DNA from: Candidatus Segetimicrobium genomatis
Lineage (GTDB): Bacteria; Sysuimicrobiota; Sysuimicrobiia; Sysuimicrobiales; Kaftiobacteriaceae
DNA length: 35,843 nucleotides
Direction of reading: 5' to 3'
Assembly (NCBI GenBank): GCA_005888595.1
Contig: VBAL01000091.1
Location: 1 to 35,843 of the forward strand
Shown here: piece after piece, positions 8,095 through 18,237 of the stretch
Numbering within the stretch: the stretch's first letter is position 1
Layout of the letters: the number at the start of each line of letters is the position of its first letter
Notes under the pieces: model-generated
What the model saw: only the letters and a program-made list of their open reading frames with translations
Told to the model about the DNA's origin: nothing
Database searches by the model: none
Translations under genes and position numbers: made by a program

Positions 8095-8131
8095 GAGGGG
8101 CACCGGCTGCGGTAGGCCCCTCTTCCTTTGT
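8095..8131 (+). terminator. Hairpin with U-rich tail in the gyrB leader (possible attenuator)
   Basis: GAGGGGCACCG (8095-8105) and CGGT-AG-GCCCCTC (8110-8122) form an 11-bp stem with a GCTG tetraloop and a 2-nt bulge. TTCCTTTGTT follows. It lies 90 nt after the promoter and 22 nt before gyrB. The T-run is interrupted, so termination would be partial at best. Confidence 0.4.
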
Positions 8132-8134
8132 TGA

Positions 8135-10084
<1,950 letters not shown>

Positions 10085-10089
10085 CCACC

Positions 10090-10127
10090 GGAAACGCGGA
10101 ATCGCGTTTCCCCGTTTCCGCGTTTCC
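10090..10127. repeat. Inverted-repeat element between gyrB and gyrA (GTTTCC unit)
   Basis: Left arm 10090-10103 (GGAAACGCGGAATC) pairs with 10114-10127 (GTTTCCGCGTTTCC) at 13 of 14 positions. The right side is a run of GTTTCC-type units. There is no T-run after it, so it is not a standard terminator. Confidence 0.7.
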
Positions 10128-10151
10128 TGCTTCCGTCAGTGAGGTGATCCG

Positions 10152-12575
10152 ATGGCGTTGGCCGACGAATCTCGCATCGTTCCCAAGCCGATTGAGGAGG
10201 AGATGAAGACCTCCTACCTCGATTACGCCATGTCCGTCATCGTCAGCCGGGCGCTGCCGGACGTCCGCGACGGGCTGAAACCCGTACAGCGCCGCATCCT
10301 GTTTGGGATGCTGGAAGCGGGGTTGCGGCCCGACCGCCCGTACCGCAAATCCGCGGCCGTGGTGGGCGATGTGATGAAAAAGTACCATCCTCACGGCGAC
10401 GTCCCGATCTATGAGTCGCTGGTGCGGATGGCCCAGCCCTGGTCGTTCCGATACCCGCTGGTCGACGGCCAGGGGAACTTTGGCTCGATCGACGGGGATC
10501 CGCCGGCGGCCATGCGGTACTCGGAGTGCCGCCTCACGCCGCTGGCGATGGAGCTCCTGGCCGACATCGACCGGGACACCGTCGACTTCATCCCCAACTA
10601 CGACGAGTACGAGAAGGAGCCGGTGGTGCTGCCGGCCAAAGTCCCGGACCTGCTCATGAACGGCGCCTCCGGCATCGCCGTCGGTATGGCCAGCAACATT
10701 CCGCCCCACAACCTGGGCGAGCTGGTGGATGGCCTGGTGGCGATGATCGACGACGCGGATACCACCGACGAGACGTTGAGGAAGATCATCAAAGGTCCGG
10801 ATTTCCCCACCGGCGGGATCATCATTGGCCGCGACGGGATCAAGGCCGCATACACGACCGGCCGGGGCAGCATCACGCTGCGGGCCAAGGCCGACATCGA
10901 AGAATTGAAGGGCGGCCGCACGGCGATCATCGTCACGGAAATTCCGTACATGGTGAACAAGTCGGCGATGATCGCCCGTATTGCCGAGCTGGTGCGCAAC
11001 AAGAAGCTGGCCGGGGTCTCTGATCTGCGCGACGAATCCGACCGCAGCGGGATGCGGATCGTCATGGAATTGCGCCGCGACGCCAACCCGCAGATCGTCC
11101 GAAACCAGCTGTTCAAGCACACGCAGATGCAGACCACGTTCGGCGCCAACATGCTGGCGTTGGTGGGGGGCGTGCCGCGCACGTTGAAACTGCGTGAGAT
11201 GCTGGACCAGTATCTGAAGCATCGCCGCACGGTGGTCATCCGCCGCACCAAGTTCGAGTTGTCCCGCGCCGAGGAGCGGGCCCACATCCTCCAAGGTCTG
11301 AAAGTGGCCTTGAAGCACCTGGACGACGTCATCGCCCTAATCCGCAAATCCAAAGACGTACCGGTCGCGCGCGAGGGGTTGATGAAGCGGTTTAAGCTCA
11401 GCGAGCGGCAGGCCGACGCAATTTTGGAGATGCGATTGCAGCGCCTGACCGCGCTGGAGCGCGAGAAGATTGAGGAAGAGTACAAACTGCTGGTCAAGGA
11501 CATCGCCAGGTATAAGGAGATGCTGCGCGACGCCACGTCGGCTCGACCGAAGCTGATCATGGCGGCGGTGCGCGCGGAACTGCTGGAGATGAAGGAGAAG
11601 TATGGCGACGCGCGGCGCACCCGGATCACGAGCAGGGAAGCCGAGGAGTTTGAGGCTGAGGACCTCATCCCTAACGTGGACGTGGTGATCAGCATGACCC
11701 ACAACAACTACATCAAGCGCCAGCCCCTGGAGACCTACAGGTTGCAGCGGCGTGGGACGCGCGGGGTCATCGGGGTGGCCACGAAAGAAGAGGACTTCGT
11801 GGCGCAGGTGCTCACCACGACCAACCATGCCTTCCTGCTGTTTTTCTCCGACCGCGGGAAGGTGTACCGGATGAAGGCGCACGAGGTCCCGGAGGCGGGC
11901 CGCACCGCCCGCGGCACGGCGATGGTGAACCTGCTGGCGCTGGCCCAAGGCGAGCGAATCAACGCCATGATCGGTCTGCGCTCATTCGAAGATGCGGGTA
12001 GTATCGTCAAGCACACCGGCCTGATGGAATTCATCAACGCCAAGCGCGCCGGCATCTTTGCCATCACGCTGGACCGTGCGGACAGCCTCGTCGGCGTCAA
12101 ATTGATTTCGAAAGAGACGCAGATCGTACTGGCCACGCAGCAGGGCAAAGCGATCCGCTTCAAGGCCGGGCAGGTTCGCGAGATGGGCCGCGGTGCCCGT
12201 GGCGTGCGGGGGATCCGGCTCCGAACCGGTGACGCGGTGGTGGGCGTGGCCGATGCCAAGGAAGGACGGACCCTGCTCACGGTGACGGAGCTGGGTCTGG
12301 GCAAGCGTACCCCAATGGGACAGTATCCCATCAAGAGCCGCGGCGGCATGGGCGTGATCAACGTAAAGATCACCAAGAAGTCGGGAGCGGTCGTCAGCGT
12401 GCGCGCGGTGGACGACGATGATGAGATCCTGCTCGGGACCACCGGCGGGGTATTCAATCGCATTCCGGTGGCGCAGATTTCGGTGATGAGCCGCCACGCG
12501 CAGGGCGTGCGGGTGATGAAGCTGGGTGAGGGGGAGAAAGTGGCCGCGGTGGCCCACATTCCGGCGAAGGAGTAA
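10152..12575 (+). CDS. gyrA: DNA gyrase subunit A
   Basis: GyrA cuts and rejoins DNA through its active tyrosine (in [12 protein letters not shown]). The 807-residue product has the winged-helix cleavage domain ([22 protein letters not shown]), a coiled tower region and the C-terminal beta-pinwheel. The GyrA box appears as QRRGTRG instead of QRRGGRG, a small deviation in the motif that distinguishes gyrase from topoisomerase IV. In the quinolone region the sequence is [17 protein letters not shown]: the E. coli Ser83 position is Val and Asp87 is Glu. GAGGTGA precedes the ATG at good spacing. Pairing with gyrB next to the origin supports gyrase rather than ParC. Confidence 0.95.
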   Translation: MALADESRIVPKPIEEEMKTSYLDYAMSVIVSRALPDVRDGLKPVQRRILFGMLEAGLRPDRPYRKSAAVVGDVMKKYHPHGDVPIYESLVRMAQPWSFRYPLVDGQGNFGSIDGDPPAAMRYSECRLTPLAMELLADIDRDTVDFIPNYDEYEKEPVVLPAKVPDLLMNGASGIAVGMASNIPPHNLGELVDGLVAMIDDADTTDETLRKIIKGPDFPTGGIIIGRDGIKAAYTTGRGSITLRAKADIEELKGGRTAIIVTEIPYMVNKSAMIARIAELVRNKKLAGVSDLRDESDRSGMRIVMELRRDANPQIVRNQLFKHTQMQTTFGANMLALVGGVPRTLKLREMLDQYLKHRRTVVIRRTKFELSRAEERAHILQGLKVALKHLDDVIALIRKSKDVPVAREGLMKRFKLSERQADAILEMRLQRLTALEREKIEEEYKLLVKDIARYKEMLRDATSARPKLIMAAVRAELLEMKEKYGDARRTRITSREAEEFEAEDLIPNVDVVISMTHNNYIKRQPLETYRLQRRGTRGVIGVATKEEDFVAQVLTTTNHAFLLFFSDRGKVYRMKAHEVPEAGRTARGTAMVNLLALAQGERINAMIGLRSFEDAGSIVKHTGLMEFINAKRAGIFAITLDRADSLVGVKLISKETQIVLATQQGKAIRFKAGQVREMGRGARGVRGIRLRTGDAVVGVADAKEGRTLLTVTELGLGKRTPMGQYPIKSRGGMGVINVKITKKSGAVVSVRAVDDDDEILLGTTGGVFNRIPVAQISVMSRHAQGVRVMKLGEGEKVAAVAHIPAKE

Positions 12576-12599
12576 CCGCCGGGAACGCGGAGACGACGA

Positions 12600-13325
12600 A
12601 TGCGGGAACACGACGCGATGCGAAGCCGCGAAGCACGAATCACAAATCACGGTCCCCGCCACTGGCGACACCTCCTTACCGCGCTGGGCGTGATCGGCGC
12701 CACCGTGGCGCTCCATGAGGGAGCGCATGCCCTCGTCACCGCGCGCGCAGGCGGGAAGGTGAAGGAGATCGGCATCGGCTTTGGCCCTCCTCTGTTCCGC
12801 CTCCGGGTCCGCCATCTGCCCGTCGTGGTGCGGATGCTGCCGCTGGGCGGGTACGCCGCGGTGGATCCAGAGCAGATCCCGCCACGCCGCAGGATCCCGA
12901 TGCTGCTGGCCGGCCCCTTGGCCAATATCGCTGCCGGACTGCTGCTGATGCTGGCGTTCCGACGCCATCCGGTGGAGATCCCTACCGACGGCAGGCGCGT
13001 CGGCCTCACCGGGTTCGCGGGTACCCTGGCGGCTCTGGTCCGGGCCGCGGCGCGGGGTCCCGGGTCCATTGCCCGGCTGGCCGGTTCCATGAACGTCGGC
13101 CTGGGCCTCGCGAATCTGCTCCCGGTCTACCCGCTGGACGGCGGCCACGTGGTGATGAGCATCCTGGAAGAGCGCGGCGTTCCGCGCGAGACCCGCATCC
13201 GATTCGCCCGCTGGACTGCTGCCTTGTTCATCATGCTGGCGCGGGCGGCCATGCTCGGCGACCTGCGCCGCCTCGCCGGCAAGGAACCAGGCGACCAAGG
13301 AACCAGGGGACCAGACAACACGTAA
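12600..13325 (+). CDS. M50-family (site-2-protease-like) membrane metalloprotease
   Basis: The 241-residue membrane protein has the zinc motif HEGAH (HExxH) in its first hydrophobic segment (LLTALGVIGATVALHEGAHALVTARAGG) and the second M50 motif LLPVYPLDGGHVVM, whose Asp is the third metal ligand. MLLAGPLANIAAGLLLML is another conserved M50 segment. There is no PDZ domain, and it is shorter than RseP. The substrate is unknown. The start is uncertain: the first 20 codons (to about 12652) run through CACGAAT-type heptamers. The last residues (KEPGDQGTRGPDNT) come from the left arm of a GGAACCA inverted repeat, so both ends seem altered by repeats. Confidence 0.82.
   Translation: MREHDAMRSREARITNHGPRHWRHLLTALGVIGATVALHEGAHALVTARAGGKVKEIGIGFGPPLFRLRVRHLPVVVRMLPLGGYAAVDPEQIPPRRRIPMLLAGPLANIAAGLLLMLAFRRHPVEIPTDGRRVGLTGFAGTLAALVRAAARGPGSIARLAGSMNVGLGLANLLPVYPLDGGHVVMSILEERGVPRETRIRFARWTAALFIMLARAAMLGDLRRLAGKEPGDQGTRGPDNT
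12634..12652. repeat. Single-arm heptamer run (CACGAAT unit)
   Basis: CACGAAT-CACAAAT-CACGG is a short run of 7-nt units inside the apparent N-terminal codons of the M50 gene. The same unit forms the arms of the element at 26151-26238. No reverse-complement arm is seen nearby. Confidence 0.5.
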
Positions 13326-13414
13326 GACGCCTCAGATAATTCAGAAGGTCAACTAAATTCAGAAGGTCAACGAGATGCTTACGTGGTCCCCGGGTTCCGT
13401 GGTCCCGAGGTTCC
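13283..13414. repeat. Long inverted-repeat element (GGAACCA/GGGGACCA units) with internal direct repeat
   Basis: Left arm 13283-13314 and right arm 13383-13414 are reverse complements at 26 of 32 positions. The 68-nt loop contains two exact copies of AATTCAGAAGGTCAAC (13338-13353 and 13356-13371) two bases apart. The left arm encodes the end of the M50 protein and the right arm lies just before the GNAT start. Confidence 0.8.
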
Positions 13415-13424
13415 CCTAACTGGA

Positions 13425-14294
13425 ATGTCAATCATCATCCGCACCGCAACTCCGGACAGCGCGCAACTCCCCCTTCGCATCGGCGGGCGTGCCGCCGGTC
13501 CGGAAGAGTGGGACCAATGGAGCGAGGAGCCCGGGCATGACCTGGTCGCCCAGGATGACAGTCGTGTGGTGGGCGGTCTTCACGTCAGCCTGGTCAGCCG
13601 CAGCGAAGCGTGGCTTGAAAATCTCCGTGTGCATCCCGATGTGTGGGGCCGCGGCATTGCCGTGCAACTGGTGAAAGAGGGCGAAGCGGTGGCCCGGCGT
13701 TATGGGGCCGCAGTGGCACGCACCGCCATCCCGGCGCACGAGTACGCGGCTCAGGCGGTGGCTGAGCGTGCGGGGTACAAGCCGTCGCTCCGGTGCGTGG
13801 TGGTCGAGGCTCCCCTGCCATCCGGTCCTGCGCACATGCCCTACGATGCGCCGGTACAGGCGCTCGGGCCGGATCGGGCATCCGACCTGATGCGGTTTTT
13901 GGAATCCACGCCGGCGCTGGCCGCATGGCACCGTCTCGTGCCGCTGGGGTGGCGGTTCCGCCGGATCGAGCTGGACCTGGTCCGGGGCCTGCTCAAGGAT
14001 CGCCGCGCGCAGGCGGCGCTGCATCCGGGCGCGCAGGCCGGCGTGGTGCAGGCAGCCGCCCTGTTCACGGTGCGTGGAGACGCCGTCGTGCTCTCGGTCC
14101 TGGACGGGAGTCCGCCCGGAATGCAGGCGGTGTTCGGCACGGTGACCGAAGACGCGCGGGCTGCTGAGGCCACGCGCGCCGCGATTTTTGCCCCGGAGTT
14201 TCGGTCGCTCGAGACGCTCGATGTGCGCGGATGGACGCCTCATCCGTGGTGCCCGGAAGGGCTCGTGGTCGTCGAGAAAAACCTCGCCTCCTGA
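13425..14294 (+). CDS. GNAT-family N-acetyltransferase
   Basis: From ATG 13425 the product is 289 residues (MSIIIRTATPDSAQLPLR). The GNAT core is in the first half: VVGGLHVSLVSRSEAWLENLRVHPDVWGRGIAVQLVKEGEAVARRYGA, where VHPDVWGRGIA is the acetyl-CoA binding motif A (R/QxxGxG/A type), followed by NAxAxxxxERxGY-like AAQAVAERAGYKP. The C-terminal half is probably a second, degenerate acetyltransferase domain. The substrate cannot be told from sequence. The 14 extra codons of the track ORF are translated repeat and are excluded. It is not obviously linked to its neighbours. Confidence 0.8.
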   Translation: MSIIIRTATPDSAQLPLRIGGRAAGPEEWDQWSEEPGHDLVAQDDSRVVGGLHVSLVSRSEAWLENLRVHPDVWGRGIAVQLVKEGEAVARRYGAAVARTAIPAHEYAAQAVAERAGYKPSLRCVVVEAPLPSGPAHMPYDAPVQALGPDRASDLMRFLESTPALAAWHRLVPLGWRFRRIELDLVRGLLKDRRAQAALHPGAQAGVVQAAALFTVRGDAVVLSVLDGSPPGMQAVFGTVTEDARAAEATRAAIFAPEFRSLETLDVRGWTPHPWCPEGLVVVEKNLAS

Positions 14295-14455
14295 CCGCGT
14301 CGGCACGGCACCGAACCACGAATCACCCGCTTCGCTCGGGTACGTGGCCCTGCGCGTCTGACAGGAGGCACCCGCTACTGCGCCGAAGTCATCGCTGCGA
14401 ATCTTTCCCTGCAATCGCAACTGGCTGGTTTGATTTCCCAGGGGGTGGTATTGGC

Positions 14456-15805
14456 ATGAGCAACGGTGCGACGAAGGCGCCGGTCTCCCAGATCGTGGTC
14501 GGCGTGGTCATTGCCGCGCTGGTCGCCGGCGTAGCCGGATACTGGGCCGGTACGCAGCGCGGTGGTGGGATGGCGAAGGCGGAAGAGCGCAAGCTGGAAA
14601 TCTTCCACTGGTGGACAGCCGGCGGTGAGCGCGAGGCTGCCGACGCCATGTTCAAGGCGTTGAAGGCAAAATACCCGGACATCCAGCTCGTGGAGAACCC
14701 GGTGGCCGGTGGGGGCGGCGTCAGCCACCGTGTCGTCCTGCAGGCGCGGCTGTCGGCCAACCTTCCGCCTGACACCTGGCAGACGCTCGGCGGCGCGGAG
14801 TTGAAATCATACGTGGACGGCGGATACCTGGTGCCGCTGGATAGTCTCTACACAGAGATTAAGTATTCCGACGCGATCCCGAAGCCATTGGCGAACGCGG
14901 TGACCATCGGCGGCCATCCGTACGTGGTCCCGCTGAACATGCACATTCAAAACATCCTGTACTATAACAAGAAACTGTTCGATGAACTTGGCTTGAAGCC
15001 GCCGACAACCTTCGACGAGTTGCTGGCGGCTGCCAAGGCGATCAAGGCAGCGCGCCCGAAGATGTCGCCGTTAGGGCTGGGTACGAAGGAGAAGTGGGAG
15101 GCCGCCTTTGTGCTGGATAGCCTCCTGCTTGAGCTCGGTGGACCCGAGTACTATGTAAAGCTGTACAAGGGAGAAGTGGACGTCGCCACGGACCCAATCT
15201 TCAAGGCGGCGCTGGACAGGCTGAATACGTTGAGGCCATTCACCTATCAGTTCCATGCGGGGCTCACGTGGGACGAGTCCTGCGGCCTTGTGGTCTCCGG
15301 CGACTCGGCGATGGTCATCATGGGCACGTGGGCCATCGGCTACTTCAAGAGCCGAGGATGGAACCCCGGGGTGGATTTCGGCGCGGTCACGTTCCCGCAG
15401 AAGCCGGATCGCATTTTGCTGTTCCACCCAGACACGTATGGCCTGGCCAAGGGCGCACCACACCCCAAGGCCACGCTGGACTGGCTGAAGGTGGTGGCGT
15501 CGCCCGACCTCCAGGTGCCAACTGACGTGACGCAGGGTGGACTCTTCGCCAGGATCGACATCGACCCCGGGCAGTTCCCGGACCCGATTCGCCAGGAGCT
15601 GCAGAACTACGTGCGCAGCAACCCCGGCAAGTTAATCCTGGATCAGCATGGAAGCATCGCCCCGTTCAGCTTCACGCAGGCCTACTGGGACGTCGCGGCG
15701 GCCTTCACCGCTAAACCCGACGTCGCCGGTACGGTGAAGGGGGTGAATGGTCTGTTCACGACATACAAGGTCCAGGAGGGCGCGGCGTGGTATCAGTGGC
15801 CTTAA
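14456..15805 (+). CDS. Sugar ABC transporter, extracellular substrate-binding protein
   Basis: The 449-residue protein starts at ATG 14456 behind GGGGGTGG. An N-terminal hydrophobic segment (IVVGVVIAALVAGVAGYWAG) looks like an uncleaved anchor or signal peptide, without a lipobox cysteine. The mature part starts KLEIFHWWTAGGEREAADAMFKALKAKYP and continues with VSHRVVLQARLSANLPPDTWQTLGG, NMHIQNILYYNKKLFDELGL and GDSAMVIMGTWAIGYFKSRGWNPG. This is the family 1 carbohydrate binder and resembles the glucose/galactose-binding proteins of Thermus. It is separated from the two permease genes by a strong terminator, which would let it be made in excess over the permeases. The sugar bound is an inference. 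Confidence 0.9.
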   Translation: MSNGATKAPVSQIVVGVVIAALVAGVAGYWAGTQRGGGMAKAEERKLEIFHWWTAGGEREAADAMFKALKAKYPDIQLVENPVAGGGGVSHRVVLQARLSANLPPDTWQTLGGAELKSYVDGGYLVPLDSLYTEIKYSDAIPKPLANAVTIGGHPYVVPLNMHIQNILYYNKKLFDELGLKPPTTFDELLAAAKAIKAARPKMSPLGLGTKEKWEAAFVLDSLLLELGGPEYYVKLYKGEVDVATDPIFKAALDRLNTLRPFTYQFHAGLTWDESCGLVVSGDSAMVIMGTWAIGYFKSRGWNPGVDFGAVTFPQKPDRILLFHPDTYGLAKGAPHPKATLDWLKVVASPDLQVPTDVTQGGLFARIDIDPGQFPDPIRQELQNYVRSNPGKLILDQHGSIAPFSFTQAYWDVAAAFTAKPDVAGTVKGVNGLFTTYKVQEGAAWYQWP

Positions 15806-15855
15806 GTCTGACTTCGGAGCCACCCAGCCGCACGTCCAGGTTTTGCAGCCCAGGT

Positions 15856-15920
15856 AGCTAGGAGCGGCTGTTTGGACGATAGCGGGTAAAGGCCGTCAGC
15901 TAGGAGCGGTTGTTTGGTCG
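15856..15920. repeat. Two direct repeats of 23 bp, period 42
   Basis: AGCTAGGAGCGGCTGTTTGG begins at 15856 and a near copy at 15898, matching at 21 of 23 bases. They lie between the binding-protein gene and the terminator. The role is unknown; a regulator site is possible. Confidence 0.6.
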
Positions 15921-15942
15921 TCGCACCCAGGTATGTGTATGA

Positions 15943-15990
15943 GGGTCCCTCACGGGCACGGCAACGTCGTGAGGGACCCGTCTTTTTTCC
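15943..15990 (+). terminator. Rho-independent terminator
   Basis: GGGTCCCTCACG (15943-15954) and CGTGAGGGACCC (15968-15979) form a perfect 12-bp stem with a 13-nt loop, followed by GTCTTTTTTCC. It ends transcription after the binding-protein gene, ten bases before the permease start. Confidence 0.92.
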
Positions 15991-15999
15991 GCTGATGTC

Positions 16000-16902
16000 G
16001 TGAATCCCACAGGCCTCGCCGCCCGGCTCGCCCGCGCGAAGGAAGCGGCCGTCTTCGTACTTCCCCTGCTGGCGTTCCTGCTTGTGCTGTATGGCATGCT
16101 GGCGTGGACGTTTTATACTTCGTTCGCGGACTGGGAGGGCACCGCACCTAACTACACGTTCGCCGGCCTGAAATGGTATCGTTTTATGGTCGGCCTCGAC
16201 CGTTTCTGGGTCGACCTCGGCAACAATCTGCGGTGGTTGATCCTCGGTGTCGCCCCCACTGTGGTCCTGGCACTCTTCATCGCCTACCTGCTTGAAATTG
16301 GTGCGATCAAGGGGATCGAGGCGTACCTCCGCACGCTGGTCCTCTATCCGGCGGCGATGTCGTTCGTGGTGACAGGGACGATCTGGTCGTGGATGTATCA
16401 GCCCGATCGGGGTGTGCTGAACACCCTGCTGCGAGCCGTCGGACTGGACGCGCTGACGAGCGGGTACACGACGGACCCCGGGACGGCCACCTACTGGCTC
16501 ATTCTGATCTTCGTGTGGCAGTATCTGGGGCTGGCGGTGCTCATCCTGCAGGCGTCGTTCCGCAGCGTCGAGTTGCAGGAGATGGTGGAATCGGCCATGC
16601 TCGACGGCGCGTCGCGGCTGCGCATCCTCTTCGCCGTGCTCATCCCGAACATCCGGGGCGGGATCCTGGTGGTCGTCTCCCTGTTGCTGATCGCGGCGTT
16701 GAAAGTCTTCGACATCGTGTATGTCGTCACGTTCGGCGGCCCGGGCTACGCCACCGACGTGCTGGCGCTGTTCCAATTCATTGCCACGTACCAACAGCAC
16801 CTGGTGGCGCTCGGTTCTGGGCTGGCCATGGTGATCTTCGCCCTGGCATTTATCATCATCATCCCCTACACCGTCTATGCGCTGCAGCGGTGGTTCGAAT
16901 GA
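16000..16902 (+). CDS. Sugar ABC transporter permease 1
   Basis: This 300-residue inner-membrane protein has six predicted hydrophobic segments starting with AVFVLPLLAFLLVLYGMLAW. The EAA loop that contacts the ATPase is ESAMLDGASRLRILFAVLIPNIRGG (about 203-227). It is of the MalF/UgpA type. The start is GTG 16000 with no visible ribosome binding site, directly after the terminator, so translation and transcription signals are both weak here. Its stop overlaps the next start by four bases (ATGA). Confidence 0.93.
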   Translation: MNPTGLAARLARAKEAAVFVLPLLAFLLVLYGMLAWTFYTSFADWEGTAPNYTFAGLKWYRFMVGLDRFWVDLGNNLRWLILGVAPTVVLALFIAYLLEIGAIKGIEAYLRTLVLYPAAMSFVVTGTIWSWMYQPDRGVLNTLLRAVGLDALTSGYTTDPGTATYWLILIFVWQYLGLAVLILQASFRSVELQEMVESAMLDGASRLRILFAVLIPNIRGGILVVVSLLLIAALKVFDIVYVVTFGGPGYATDVLALFQFIATYQQHLVALGSGLAMVIFALAFIIIIPYTVYALQRWFE

Positions 16903-17723
16903 AGATGCGGGGGACCCCGCTGCGGGTGCTGGTGCTGGGGACGGTGGCGGTCCTGTCCGTCATCTACATCCTCCCCGTCTACGTGATGGTGACGACCTCG
17001 CTGAAGACCCCGCTGGAAATTACGCAGCGGCAGTACCTGGCGCCCGGGGGGAATTTGCAGTTCGGCAACTTTGCGACCGCACTGCGTTTGGTCGCGCCGG
17101 CGCTCTTGAACTCCTCGGTGATCAGCGTGACGGTCACCGCCCTATCGGTGTTCCTCGGTGGCCTGGGGGGATATTTCCTGGCCCGGTTCCGGTGGCCGGT
17201 GACGAAGGTCATCTTCGTTCTGCTGGCCATCGCGTTGTACCTGCCCTACCAGGCGGTGCTGATCCCCCTCGTCCGGATCATGGCCACGACCAAGCTGGCC
17301 CTCACGCATTTCGGTCTGATCTTCAGTTATCTGATCCTCAACGTGCCGCTGGCCTCGATCCTGATGGCCACGTTCTTCTTCTCGGTTCCGCGGGAATTGG
17401 AGGAGTCGGCGCAGATGGACGGCGCCTCGCGGCTGCAGATTTTCTTCCGGATTGTGTCGGTGGTGGCGCTCCCCGGATACGCCTCTACGGCGATCCTGGT
17501 GTTCATCCAGGTGTGGAACGAGTTTCTCCTGGCCCTCACTCTGGTCACGCCGTACACCACGACCATCCAGGTAAAGCTCAACGACATCAAGGGGAGCTAC
17601 GTCGCCTTGTACAATCTCCAAATGGCCGCCGCCCTGATCACGGTGGTGGTCCCGCTGACTTTCTTCCTGTTCCTCGGTAAGTATTTCATCCGCGGTATTC
17701 TGGCCGGAGCGCTGAAAGGCTGA
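16899..17723 (+). CDS. Sugar ABC transporter permease 2
   Basis: The 274-residue MalG/UgpE-type permease starts at ATG 16899, overlapping the previous stop. It opens MKMRGTPLRVLVLGTVAVLSVIYILPVYVMVTTSLKTP, typical of the second permease, and has the EAA loop EESAQMDGASRLQIFFRIVSVVALPGYAS. It pairs with permease 1 to form the channel. No nucleotide-binding subunit is encoded nearby, so a shared ATPase of the MsmK/UgpC kind encoded elsewhere probably powers it. The much longer track ORF from 16389 is a shadow of permease 1. Confidence 0.93.
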   Translation: MKMRGTPLRVLVLGTVAVLSVIYILPVYVMVTTSLKTPLEITQRQYLAPGGNLQFGNFATALRLVAPALLNSSVISVTVTALSVFLGGLGGYFLARFRWPVTKVIFVLLAIALYLPYQAVLIPLVRIMATTKLALTHFGLIFSYLILNVPLASILMATFFFSVPRELEESAQMDGASRLQIFFRIVSVVALPGYASTAILVFIQVWNEFLLALTLVTPYTTTIQVKLNDIKGSYVALYNLQMAAALITVVVPLTFFLFLGKYFIRGILAGALKG

Positions 17724-17743
17724 CACGTAAGGAGACGTTGTTG

Positions 17744-18151
17744 ATGGATCCGCACTGTGACATCCATGCGTTAGAGGCGGACGTTGTCGTCCAGGAGGAC
17801 AGCAGCGTCGTCCTGGTTCGCCCGAGGACTCCATCGGATGGCGCTGAAGGGTGGCGATTGCCCACAGATATGCTGCGGTTTGGCGAAGCGCCAGAGACCG
17901 GCGCGCGCCGCATCCTACGAGACCGGCTGGGCCTGGAACCGGAGTGGGTGGTCCTCGCCGAGGTCGAATCGTCCGTGGATGGCGGCGTGTGGAGCCTGGT
18001 TTTCCATTTCCAATGTGATGCGGACCGCCGGCCGGCTCCGGGGCCGGCGATTGCCGAGGCGCGGTTCTTTCAGATCGAGCATCTTCCCCCCACCGCGCAT
18101 GGGACGAGGGAGCGAGATGTCATCTACCGTGTGATCACGGCAGCGGGATGA
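17744..18151 (+). CDS. Nudix-fold protein with degenerate Nudix box
   Basis: The 135-residue product (ATG 17744, GGAG nine bases upstream) aligns with the Nudix fold, with TDMLRFGEAPETGARRILRDRLGLEPEW at the position of GGxxxxGExxxxAAxREvxEExGl. The leading Gly pair and the metal-binding glutamates of REvxEE are replaced (RIlRDR), so normal Mg-dependent hydrolysis seems unlikely. It may be a binding or regulatory relative. It follows the sugar permeases by 20 bp, and its stop overlaps the start of a 29-codon ORF. Confidence 0.68.
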   Translation: MDPHCDIHALEADVVVQEDSSVVLVRPRTPSDGAEGWRLPTDMLRFGEAPETGARRILRDRLGLEPEWVVLAEVESSVDGGVWSLVFHFQCDADRRPAPGPAIAEARFFQIEHLPPTAHGTRERDVIYRVITAAG

Positions 18152-18237
18152 TTCTGCCCGCCGAGGTACAGCGGTTTCTCGAAGCCTGGTATCCGACCGG
18201 TTGGCCTGGGTGTCCGAACGTAGTGTGCGATGACTGA
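18148..18237 (+). CDS. Small ORF of 29 codons between the Nudix and alaX genes
   Basis: ATG 18148 overlaps the Nudix stop (ATGA) and the frame ends with TGA at 18235-18237, eight bases inside alaX. The peptide is MILPAEVQRFLEAWYPTG followed by WPGCPNVVCDD. It is amphipathic at first and has two tryptophans and two cysteines. It fills exactly the gap between the two genes, and alaX has no clear ribosome binding site, so it may serve as a translational coupling ORF. I do not recognise a family. Whether the product matters is unknown. Confidence 0.4.
   Translation: MILPAEVQRFLEAWYPTGWPGCPNVVCDD

Noticed and set aside
16389-16898. Upstream half of the 444-aa ORF that includes permease 2
   Set aside because: It is out of frame with permease 1 and encodes no family motif; permease 2 starts at the ATGA overlap.
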